Source of the DNA: Candidatus Cloacimonadota bacterium
GTDB lineage: Bacteria > Cloacimonadota > Cloacimonadia > Cloacimonadales > Cloacimonadaceae
Assembly: GCA_023421135.1 (NCBI GenBank)
Contig: JAEZUG010000076.1
Span: 1-19,274 of the forward strand
Direction of reading: 5' to 3'
DNA: 19,274 nucleotides
The notes below the pieces were generated by a model. It saw only the letters and a program-made list of their open reading frames with translations, was not told the origin of the DNA and ran no database searches. Made by a program: the position numbers and the translations under genes. Shown piece by piece: positions 8,499 to 15,218 of this stretch (positions are counted from its first letter, which is position 1; every line of letters begins with the position of its first letter).

Positions 8499-9840
8499 CC
8501 GTATCTTTCCTTGTGATCTTTCTCACTTCCACGTTCAGCTTGCCATCAACGAGACAGGCTTCCAAAACCTCTCCCTCAGTGGCATCATGCACAGAGCGAA
8601 TAAGGCTCTCTCCTTTCCTAAGAATACCATAGCCTTTTGCCATGATCAGTTGCGGAGAGTTTACTTGAAGCCTCATATCCAGTAGACTCAGCTTCTCTCT
8701 TCGTCTGATAATCGTCTGCTCCATACCTTGATGCATCAGACTTTCAGATCTATCAAGCCTGGAAGTAAACCTTAGGAAACTTGTTTGCAGGGAGTATCTA
8801 GCTGCATTGAGAAACTTATGTTCCACGACATTCAGTTCACCAGCTTTGGCCTTGAGAATTTTGACAGTATCCTTGAAGACTAAAGAAGCCATGTCCAATT
8901 GCTGTGCTTTTCTATCTATTTTGTCCTGAGGATGCATAGATCTGTGAATAAGCTCCGCACTTCTGAGCACCTCAGCTTTTCTTTGCAGGTCTCTCTTGAA
9001 GATGAGATCAATTCTCTTGCTCATTACTTCCAGATATGCCAGCAATTCTGTTTTATCCGGCACAGCCAGTTCTGCTGCAGCAGAGGGAGTTGGAGCTCTG
9101 TGATCTGCCACAAAGTCACTGATGCTAAAATCTATCTCGTGCCCCACAGCGGAGATAACCGGTATCTGGGAAGCAAAGATAGCCCGTGCCAGCTTTTCAT
9201 CGTTAAAAGCCCAGAGATCTTCCTGAGAACCTCCTCCCCGGGTGATGATGATCAGATCAACGGGCATCTCTGTATTGAAGAACCGCAGACCGTCAATCAG
9301 TTGTGGAGGAGCCTCGTTTCCCTGCACCAATACCGGATAAAGAAAGACCTTCACCGGGAAGCGCCGCTTCAAGATATTCATGATGTCCTGGATAGCTGCT
9401 CCGGTGGGAGAGCTAACTATGCCTATTCTCTCCGGATACTTGGGTAGTGCTTTCTTATGAGAGTTGTCAAAAAGCCCTTCCGCATCCAGTTTCTGTTTCA
9501 GCAGCTCAAACTGCCGTGCCAGATCTCCCTGCCCGGAAAGCTGCATACTGCTCACATTGAGGTTGTAGGTGCCACCCTTTTCGTAGAGCGTTATCTTACC
9601 AAAGCAGATCACCTGCATTCCGTCCTCAGGCTTGAACTTCAGGGAGTAATTTGCCCCCTTGAAGAATGTACAGCGCAGCGTGGCATTGGGATCTTTGAGG
9701 TTGAAGTACATGTGCCCGGAGCTATGATGAGTGAAATTGCTGATCTCACCCGAGATATAGAGGGGCTCCAAGCTTGTCTCAAGCACCTGCCTGATGTGCA
9801 AGCTGACTTCATATACGGTGAAAACCATCATATCATTCAT
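8482..9840 (-). CDS. xseA: Exonuclease VII large subunit
   Basis: This 452-residue cytoplasmic protein is the catalytic subunit of exonuclease VII, which degrades single-stranded DNA from both ends. It has the N-terminal OB-fold (about 1-105, 'LYISGEISNFTHHSSGHMYFNLKD') and the catalytic domain with 'PERIGIVSSPTGAAIQDI' (Asp152), 'ITRGGGSQEDLWAFNDE' (Arg201) and 'SAVGHEIDFSISDFVADHRAPTPSAAAEL' (His234, Asp237). These match the known E. coli catalytic residues. A coiled-coil region and a C-terminal segment 'GYGILRKGESLIRSV' follow. The small subunit gene xseB, often adjacent, is absent here. The gene instead heads the polysaccharide operon. No Shine-Dalgarno sequence precedes the ATG (9838-9840), and the predicted promoter would give an almost leaderless mRNA. 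Confidence 0.96.
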   Translation of the reverse strand: MNDMMVFTVYEVSLHIRQVLETSLEPLYISGEISNFTHHSSGHMYFNLKDPNATLRCTFFKGANYSLKFKPEDGMQVICFGKITLYEKGGTYNLNVSSMQLSGQGDLARQFELLKQKLDAEGLFDNSHKKALPKYPERIGIVSSPTGAAIQDIMNILKRRFPVKVFLYPVLVQGNEAPPQLIDGLRFFNTEMPVDLIIITRGGGSQEDLWAFNDEKLARAIFASQIPVISAVGHEIDFSISDFVADHRAPTPSAAAELAVPDKTELLAYLEVMSKRIDLIFKRDLQRKAEVLRSAELIHRSMHPQDKIDRKAQQLDMASLVFKDTVKILKAKAGELNVVEHKFLNAARYSLQTSFLRFTSRLDRSESLMHQGMEQTIIRRREKLSLLDMRLQVNSPQLIMAKGYGILRKGESLIRSVHDATEGEVLEACLVDGKLNVEVRKITRKDTVEGSN

Positions 9841-9848
9841 AAGAGACT

Positions 9849-9877
9849 AAAGAAAAATGCTCTGGACTTTCTGTCAA
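9849..9877 (-). promoter_or_regulatory. Putative promoter of xseA operon
   Basis: On the minus strand a perfect -35 TTGACA (9877-9872) is followed after 17 bases by TTCTTT (9854-9849). Initiation would fall around 9842, next to the xseA ATG at 9840. Only the last T of the -10 is strong, so this is tentative. Confidence 0.35.
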
Positions 9878-9940
9878 GCTTGCCTCTGCCATCGAGAGTT
9901 GCCTCTCTGGCCAATTTGAGGGCTGCAGTCCCTTCTGCTA

Positions 9941-9978
9941 AGATTCAGCTTGACGAAAGTCTCACCCGGAAAGACTGT
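9941..9978 (+). promoter_or_regulatory. Putative promoter of btuB riboswitch transcript
   Basis: The -35 TTGACG (9950-9955), 17 bases and GACTGT (9973-9978) predict a start near 9985, exactly where the riboswitch 5' pairing segment GTGACTTG begins. The 20 bases at 9941-9960 match 13635-13654, upstream of the second riboswitch, at 19 of 20 positions. Confidence 0.5.
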
Positions 9979-9984
9979 CTCACT

Positions 9985-10240
9985 GTGACTTGATGGTGCT
10001 TTTGCACAAGGTAATAGGGAATTCCGTTAAATTCGGAAGCGGTCTCCGCCACTGTAATCAGCACATATAAGGTTAAGTTCGTCACTGTCCGAAAACTGGA
10101 TGGGAAGGCGCACTTTTGGGTAATTGATACCCAGCCCGCTGAAAGCCAGGAAACCTGCCACCAAGTATGGCTCTCACTCACGGTGAAAGGAGTGAAGCCA
10201 GCCGTTCATCTCAAGTCACAATTTAGTTTATGAGGTGAAC
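9985..10240 (+). promoter_or_regulatory. Cobalamin riboswitch 1 (controls btuB)
   Basis: This is a cobalamin aptamer, probably the adenosylcobalamin (Cbl-I) type given its large peripheral region. It has a P2-like hairpin GTGC-TTTT-GCAC, the conserved 'AGGGAATTCCG' region, the GCGG/CCGC stem followed by 'CACTGTAA' (about 10050), 'GGGAAGGCGC' (10102-10111) and the B12 box 'AAGCCAGGAAACCTGCC' (10143-10159). Aptamer-closing P1 is ACTTG (9988-9992) with CAAGT (10162-10166). A hairpin at 10169-10199 has loop ACGGTGAAAG. GTTCATCTCA (10204-10213) pairs with TGAGGTGAAC (10231-10240), hiding the Shine-Dalgarno sequence next to the ATG. The competing pair GTGACTTG (9985-9992) / CAAGTCAC (10212-10219) would open that hairpin. 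The aptamer is seen; the switching model is inference. Confidence 0.95.
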
Positions 10241-12379
10241 ATGTTTTTTCAGCGAAGCTTGCTGCTGCTCTTCTTGTTGCTGCTCTTGGTTGTGAGACTG
10301 GCCGGGATCACCGGTAGAATACTCTCTGAAGATGGGCTCGGAATAGAAGGCGCATCCATTACAGACGGTTCTCAATATGTCTTCAGTGATCCCGATGGTA
10401 GTTTCATCATCAATAGCCTGGCCGACAGCCTGCAAATCTCCAGAATTGGCTATCATCCTCAGATCGTCAGCACCCGTGCACTTGTGGGTCCCATCATCCT
10501 CAGGAGCGATCTGCCCAGCCTGGAACCAATCTGGGTAAGGGCAGAATTCCGGCAGGAATCACCCGCCTTAGGAGCCAATCTGATCCTTCCTGAGAACAAT
10601 ACAAATATGAGCACCGCAGGAGATCTTCTGCTGAGCAATTCCTCCTTTTTCACAACCGATACCAGACTTAGAGGTGAGCGGCAAACTGTCTCTCTGCTTG
10701 GCAGTTACAGCCGTCACAGCCTGGTTTTACTGGATGGTGTGGCACAGAACGCTGATGGTGAAGAATATGATTTCAGCAAGATACCGATCGAGCAAATCGA
10801 TCATATAGAGGTGATAAAAGGAAACGCCTCTGCCTATGGAGGCTCTGCCGCTATCGGTGGGATTATCCACATCCACACCAAGGAAGCCCTGCGAAAGGCA
10901 GAATATGAAGCCGATCTGCAATCAGAAGCCGGTTCATATGATTACTATAAACAGCAGTATTGTGTAAACCTGCGCCGGGGTCCTTGGGCAGCAGTGGTGG
11001 ACTTTAGCCATCAGGATGCCTTCAATGATTTTTACTATGATACTCCGGAGTTTTGGGGCATGGAATCACCTCTGCTGCGTAAGCATAACAGGAAGCAAAG
11101 TGACGGTTTCTACTCAAAACTCAGTTATCTCAAGAAAGCCCTAAAGCTGGATTACGGCCTGAACTTGGGCTCATTTGTCAAAGAGCTGCCTGGTCCCATA
11201 AACTTCCCGGATCTCTATGATGCTTCACGCCTTACAGGGAGATACAGAAAGCACAATCTGCACGGTAGCCTGGCAGGAAAACAATGGTCTCACCACCTCA
11301 CCGGCTGGAATTATTCAGATTACAGCCTTTACCGCAACCTGGAGTCCAGCAATCCCATTGCCCGCTCCCACTACAGCCAGGAGCAGATCAATCAAGGCCT
11401 GCAAGTCGGGACTTCCTACAGCCTGGAAGATACTAAGCTCAGCATCCTGGCAGAAATGAAGGATGTAGAATACATCTTCAAAAACTATATAAACCAAAGC
11501 TTTGTGGAAGGGGAACGGGAAAACACAGCTTTGGCCTTTCGGGCAGGGCAAAGCCTCTACCCATCCTTACTACAATGGAAGCTTGCCCTGGCAATCCGCG
11601 GAGACTGGAGTGGGGAAGGCTTTCATCCCAGTTGGCGGCTGGAGCAGGAAATCAAGCTGCCCTGGAGCGAAGAGATTCTGATCGGTGGCTACCTGGGAAA
11701 AGCATTCAGTCAACCTTCACTCTTTGATATGTATTGGATCGGCGATAGTGAAACTCAGGGCAATCCGGATCTGGAGAGCGAGAGCTCCTTGGGTTACAAC
11801 CTCTATCTTTCCTGGGCTCTATCCAGCTTCAAGATCAAGGCTGCCTATTATCACAATACCGTGGAAAACCTGATCCAATGGCGTCAATACTATTTAAACG
11901 GCATGACCTGGAAGCCCTTCAACGTTGGAAAGGCGATGACTACCAATTACGAATTGGACGCCAGTTGGCAGTGGAAGTTTCTCTCCCTGAGTGGAGCGCT
12001 AACCAAGACGGAGGCTAAAGACCGTAGTCTTAATCCGGACGGAAGCCACTCTGCTACATACAATAAGAATCTGGTTTACACCCCTGATCTGAGGGCTAAT
12101 CTCAGCCTGACAGCAGGTAACGATATTCGTGGCATTAGCTTAGCATACAGCTACACAGGGAAGCAATACAGCACCATGGACAATCTGATCGAACCACTGC
12201 CAGCCTTTGATAGCCTGGATGCAGAAGGCCATTACAAGATCAATTTGGGGAGCTTTAGCCTAATGGCGGGATTGAATCTCTATAACCTCCTGGACAAGCG
12301 TTATGAAATCTATGCCTACACACCTCAACCCGGCAGAAATTGGACTGCTTCCCTTCGACTGGCTTACTCTTCCTTTTAG
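10241..12379 (+). CDS. btuB: BtuB-like TonB-dependent cobalamin receptor
   Basis: This 712-residue outer-membrane receptor probably imports cobalamin with TonB-ExbBD energy. It has a signal peptide (about 1-21) and a carboxypeptidase-regulatory-like domain (about 22-90, 'ITGRILSEDGLGIEGASI'), as in many FCB-group receptors. The plug contains 'TRLRGERQTVSLLGS', 'HSLVLLDGV', 'IDHIEVIKGNASAYGGSAAIGGIIHI'. A 22-strand type barrel ends in 'PGRNWTASLRLAYSSF' with a C-terminal Phe for Bam recognition. I saw no obvious TonB box. The upstream riboswitch supports B12 as ligand. I chose ATG 10241 because GAGG (10232-10235) is well spaced before it; GTG 10235 lies inside that site. It ends 3 bp from the convergent mgtE. 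No btuFCD is in the window. Confidence 0.9.
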   Translation: MFFQRSLLLLFLLLLLVVRLAGITGRILSEDGLGIEGASITDGSQYVFSDPDGSFIINSLADSLQISRIGYHPQIVSTRALVGPIILRSDLPSLEPIWVRAEFRQESPALGANLILPENNTNMSTAGDLLLSNSSFFTTDTRLRGERQTVSLLGSYSRHSLVLLDGVAQNADGEEYDFSKIPIEQIDHIEVIKGNASAYGGSAAIGGIIHIHTKEALRKAEYEADLQSEAGSYDYYKQQYCVNLRRGPWAAVVDFSHQDAFNDFYYDTPEFWGMESPLLRKHNRKQSDGFYSKLSYLKKALKLDYGLNLGSFVKELPGPINFPDLYDASRLTGRYRKHNLHGSLAGKQWSHHLTGWNYSDYSLYRNLESSNPIARSHYSQEQINQGLQVGTSYSLEDTKLSILAEMKDVEYIFKNYINQSFVEGERENTALAFRAGQSLYPSLLQWKLALAIRGDWSGEGFHPSWRLEQEIKLPWSEEILIGGYLGKAFSQPSLFDMYWIGDSETQGNPDLESESSLGYNLYLSWALSSFKIKAAYYHNTVENLIQWRQYYLNGMTWKPFNVGKAMTTNYELDASWQWKFLSLSGALTKTEAKDRSLNPDGSHSATYNKNLVYTPDLRANLSLTAGNDIRGISLAYSYTGKQYSTMDNLIEPLPAFDSLDAEGHYKINLGSFSLMAGLNLYNLLDKRYEIYAYTPQPGRNWTASLRLAYSSF

Positions 12380-12382
12380 GCT

Positions 12383-13360
12383 CTACAAGACCAAAGCAGC
12401 AGCATTGAAGTAGATCACAATAGTGAATATATCTGCCAGAGCCAAAGTCAAAGGACCGGCGGCAATCTTGGGATCCAATCTCAACGTGTGAAGCACTGCC
12501 GGGATGGAAAGACCGGTCAGACAGGCCGCTACAAGGCTAAGTATCAGCGATCCTCCGATAGCCATGCTAGTACCTGGATCACCTCTCCAGATGAAGACGA
12601 TCACGCCCACAGTAAATGCACTTGCCAATCCCAACAGCAGAGAACTCATAGCCTCTCTGCCCAATTCCTTAATGAACCACTTGGCACTGGGCTTGGTGCT
12701 TTTCAGGGCTTGGATAGTAAGGGTCATGGATTGCATACTCACGCTCTCGCCCAGACCCAATACCAGGGTAAGGAAGAAGGACAGAACAATGCTAGTTTCC
12801 AGGATGTGTTCAAATCTTGAGGTCATCAGCGCACAGGCTATCCCACTTGCAATAGTCGCCAAGAGCCAGGGAAACCGATAGCGAAAAGCCTTTATGGGCG
12901 ATGCTCCTTTGATTTGGGACAATCTGAAGCCAATGGTTTCAAACACACTATCAGCAGCATCACGCTCCAAAATATCATCGATGTTATCCGAAAAAACGCT
13001 CACGTCCACCACTCCGACCAAACGTCTTTCCGCATCTACCACCGGCAGAGCCAGATATTTGTGGACCACAAAATCGGTGAGCACATCCGCAATTTCTGCT
13101 CGGCAGGGGATAGATCTGACTCTGGTGTTGTGGATCTGATTCAGTGGTGTACTCAAATCTGTGGTGATCAATTGCCGGGTCGAGACCACTCCGGCGAGTA
13201 CTCCTTCGTCGTCTATGGTGTAGTAGTAAACAATGCGGTCGCTCCCGCTATTTTGTCTGATGAAATCCAAGGCTTCTTTGATGCAATAGTCCTGATGCAG
13301 AGCCAGAAAATCCTTTCGCATGAGGCTTTGAACCTTTTGTCCACTGTAGGGATGAGACAT
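12383..13360 (-). CDS. mgtE: MgtE-like divalent cation transporter, short form with CBS pair
   Basis: This 325-residue inner-membrane transporter probably carries Mg2+ or another divalent cation. Two CBS domains (about 10-65 and 75-125) are followed by a connecting helix and the five-helix MgtE membrane domain (about 160-325). The final helix keeps the conserved 'DPKIAAGPLTLALADIFTIVIYF' with the ion-pathway Asp310. It lacks the roughly 130-residue N-terminal superhelical domain of classical MgtE (about 450 residues), and the usual 'GGNxGxQ' motif reads 'LGESVSMQSM' (202-212). That variant seems shared by a short MgtE subgroup, so it is probably functional. It lies on the opposite strand between the two B12-controlled genes and so is not under either riboswitch. 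Cobalt transport is a speculative alternative. Confidence 0.85.
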   Translation of the reverse strand: MSHPYSGQKVQSLMRKDFLALHQDYCIKEALDFIRQNSGSDRIVYYYTIDDEGVLAGVVSTRQLITTDLSTPLNQIHNTRVRSIPCRAEIADVLTDFVVHKYLALPVVDAERRLVGVVDVSVFSDNIDDILERDAADSVFETIGFRLSQIKGASPIKAFRYRFPWLLATIASGIACALMTSRFEHILETSIVLSFFLTLVLGLGESVSMQSMTLTIQALKSTKPSAKWFIKELGREAMSSLLLGLASAFTVGVIVFIWRGDPGTSMAIGGSLILSLVAACLTGLSIPAVLHTLRLDPKIAAGPLTLALADIFTIVIYFNAAALVL

Positions 13361-13390
13361 TTATAACCTGCCTTATTGGTCGTTGTTTCC

Positions 13391-13419
13391 ACTATGGATC
13401 TCCCGGCAATTGCAGGCAA
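13391..13419 (-). promoter_or_regulatory. Putative promoter of mgtE
   Basis: On the minus strand TTGCCT (13419-13414), 17 bases and CATAGT (13396-13391) resemble a -35/-10 pair. Initiation would fall about 25 bases before the ATG at 13360. Confidence 0.35.
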
Positions 13420-13462
13420 GCTTTATTTACTCCAAAGATTCAGTACTGGGGTTGAGGCTCAG

Positions 13463-13624
13463 AGGTTACTGCCTGTAAAGTTCTATATGGCTTGTCCTTA
13501 GCTCTCTCACTCTGACCTTTAGTCATAACTTACTATAGGACAGGCTAATCCTTAGCTCTCGCTAAAGAATCGCTATAGGATTACTAAAGGATCGCTAAAG
13601 ATTGTAGTGAGTGAGCAGGAGGGT
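13463..13624. repeat. Intergenic repeat, copy B, with four 11-bp tandem units
   Basis: This is the second copy of the element at 950-1100, sitting in the gap 13361-13679 between mgtE and the second riboswitch. Positions 13558-13601 are exactly four 11-base units: CTCGCTAAAGA, ATCGCTATAGG, ATTACTAAAGG, ATCGCTAAAGA. Copy A has two such units. The flanks are diverged but alignable. It has no coding potential. It resembles a dispersed intergenic repeat (REP- or MITE-like), or a regulator-binding array phased on one helical turn. Confidence 0.7.
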
Positions 13625-13634
13625 AAAAAAGAGT

Positions 13635-13672
13635 AGATTCTGCTTGACGAAAGTGGCGGAGGCAGAGAGTGT
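13635..13672 (+). promoter_or_regulatory. Putative promoter of second riboswitch transcript
   Basis: The -35 TTGACG (13644-13649), 17 bases and GAGTGT (13667-13672) predict a start near 13679. This is one base before the GTGACTTG segment that opens the riboswitch. The block 13635-13654 is nearly identical to 9941-9960. Confidence 0.5.
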
Positions 13673-13679
13673 CACTTTA

Positions 13680-13940
13680 GTGACTTGATGGTGCTTTAGC
13701 ACAGGTAAAAGGGAATTCCGTTAAAATCGGAAGCGGTCTCCGCCACTGTAAGCAGCAAAAAAGGTTAAGTTCGTCACTGTCCGGTATTCCGGGTGGGAAG
13801 GCGCACTTTACGGGACTATTACAATAGAGCCCACACCGCTGTAAGCCAGGAAACCTGCCACCAAGTATGTCTTATATCTACGGTGAGATGGGTATAAGCT
13901 GCCGTTCATCTCAAGTCACAATACAATAAATGAGGTGAAC
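13680..13940 (+). promoter_or_regulatory. Cobalamin riboswitch 2 (controls secreted propeller gene)
   Basis: This is the second cobalamin aptamer, closely matching the first: P2-like GTGC-TTTA-GCAC, 'AGGGAATTCCG', GCGG/CCGC with 'CACTGTAA', 'GGGAAGGCGC' and the B12 box 'AAGCCAGGAAACCTGCC', then CACCAAGT. P1 is ACTTG (13683-13687) with CAAGT (13862-13866). The hairpin CTTATATC/GGTATAAG (13871-13898) has a different stem from copy 1 but keeps the loop motif ACGGTGA, so the stem covaries. The Shine-Dalgarno-sequestering stem is GTTCATCTCA (13904-13913) / TGAGGTGAAC (13931-13940). The competing pair is GTGACTTG (13680-13687) / CAAGTCAC (13912-13919). The predicted effect is translational repression when cobalamin is bound. 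Confidence 0.95.
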
Positions 13941-13943
13941 CAA

Positions 13944-15194
13944 ATGTCCGAACAATTCTTAACAAAGGCAGTGCTCCTGCTGGGGCTGCTCTTGATTGTA
14001 TCCATTTATCCTGCACAAATCTTCTATGTGGTAAATTCTCAATCCCGTACCCTGAGCCGGATTGATCTGGAATCAAACACAGTAAACAATAGCTTTGCCA
14101 GCCTGGGAAATGTTCCCAATAAGATCGTCTTGGACGGGGATTACATCTGGTGTGTGAATTCCGGAGATAATGCTGTGCAAAAGATCTCCCGTAGTACCGG
14201 ACAAAGCCTATCAAACCTATTTGTGGGGATGGGTTCCAATCCCTGGGATGCAGTAAAACATGGAAACTTCCTCTATGTTACCGGTTTGGTTAGCGGAAAG
14301 GTCTATAAGCTTAACACGGTCACTGGTGCTGCTGTGGGAAATCTGACTGTTGGCCCGGCTCCAGAAGCTTTGCATATAGTGGGCAATAAGCTTTATGTGT
14401 CCAACGCTGGCAACTACACCAATAACTATGCCGGAAGCTCTGTCTCAGTAATAGATTTGGATAGCTTTAGTCTGGTTACCACGATTCCGGTAAGCCTGAA
14501 CCCTCAGTATCTGGCTAGCTATGAAGGTAAGCTTCATGTCTCTTGTACCGGCAACTGGACAAGTGTTGGTGGGGTGATTTGTATAATTGATACAGAAACA
14601 GACCAGTTGGAGCAAACTGTTGCTTTGGGTGGCACACCAGGAAGCATTCTGATAGCCACTGATGAAGTTGCTTACGTCGCTGATAGTAATGGTCTCAATT
14701 TATATTCATACGATCCGCAGGCTTTGTCTGTGATCCATGGTAGCCAGAATCCCATTTCGAATGGGGGCTCCGAGATTGTGGGCAGTTCATCCGTGATCGC
14801 GGTGTTGAGCCCAAATTGGAGCGGTAATGGCAGCGTGAAAATATTCGATCAGAATCTTGTCTTACAGAGTCAATACTCTGTTGCTATGATGCCCACAGAT
14901 CTGAAAATGTGGTCAGAATCCAGCTCCATTGAGGAGCATACAAGCCCAATGAGCACTTTCCGGGTCTATCCCAATCCTGCTTCTCGGGGGAATTCACTCT
15001 GTTTTGAAGGGGATAAACCTATTCAAGCTGAACTTCAAGTCTTTAATCTGAGGGGTCAGCTTGTTTTCACAAGCTCCTTTGACGGGAAATCTTCACTGGT
15101 AATAACTCAGGATTTTGCCAGTGGTATCTATCTGTATCGGGTCAAAGATGCTGTCAAAGTCCATAGCTCCGGCAGATTTGTGGTCAATAGGTAA
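13944..15194 (+). CDS. Secreted seven-bladed beta-propeller with T9SS sorting domain; BtuG-like B12-capture candidate
   Basis: This 416-residue exported protein has a signal peptide (about 1-24). Seven YncE/DUF5074-like repeats follow, beginning near residues 26, 68, 109, 150, 197, 242 and 284 ('IFYVVNSQ', 'IWCVNSGD', 'LYVTGLVS', 'LYVSNAGN', 'LHVSCTGN', 'AYVADSNG', 'IAVLSPNW'). Each repeat pairs a '[LIA]xV' strand with a later 'V..ID/Y..' strand. Residues 338-416 form a type A T9SS C-terminal domain ('FRVYPNPASRGN', 'VFNLRGQLV', 'FASGIYLYRV'). Bacteroides BtuG is also a seven-bladed propeller, placed on BtuB, that binds B12 very tightly but is a lipoprotein. Here no lipobox is present. With the cobalamin riboswitch, surface B12 capture is a strong inference. 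ATG 13944 has GAGG at 13932-13935; GTG 13935 is within the ribosome site. Confidence 0.88.
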   Translation: MSEQFLTKAVLLLGLLLIVSIYPAQIFYVVNSQSRTLSRIDLESNTVNNSFASLGNVPNKIVLDGDYIWCVNSGDNAVQKISRSTGQSLSNLFVGMGSNPWDAVKHGNFLYVTGLVSGKVYKLNTVTGAAVGNLTVGPAPEALHIVGNKLYVSNAGNYTNNYAGSSVSVIDLDSFSLVTTIPVSLNPQYLASYEGKLHVSCTGNWTSVGGVICIIDTETDQLEQTVALGGTPGSILIATDEVAYVADSNGLNLYSYDPQALSVIHGSQNPISNGGSEIVGSSSVIAVLSPNWSGNGSVKIFDQNLVLQSQYSVAMMPTDLKMWSESSSIEEHTSPMSTFRVYPNPASRGNSLCFEGDKPIQAELQVFNLRGQLVFTSSFDGKSSLVITQDFASGIYLYRVKDAVKVHSSGRFVVNR

Positions 15195-15218
15195 TAAGGA
15201 CAAGCATCCGGCAAGAAG

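Noticed and set aside
8899..9447. Plus-strand open frame of 182 codons
   Set aside because: It lies fully antisense to xseA, which has complete catalytic motifs. The translation is low-complexity in character and shows no domain.
9457..9993. Plus-strand open frame of 178 codons reaching the riboswitch
   Set aside because: Antisense to the xseA 5' end and intergenic DNA. It overlaps the btuB riboswitch promoter and has no recognisable protein features.
13558..13601. CRISPR array
   Set aside because: Units are 11 bases with no spacers, and no cas genes are present.
13671..13684. Hairpin GTCAC-TTTA-GTGAC as part of riboswitch 2
   Set aside because: Its 5' arm overlaps the predicted -10 region and would not be transcribed; copy 1 has no equivalent perfect hairpin.
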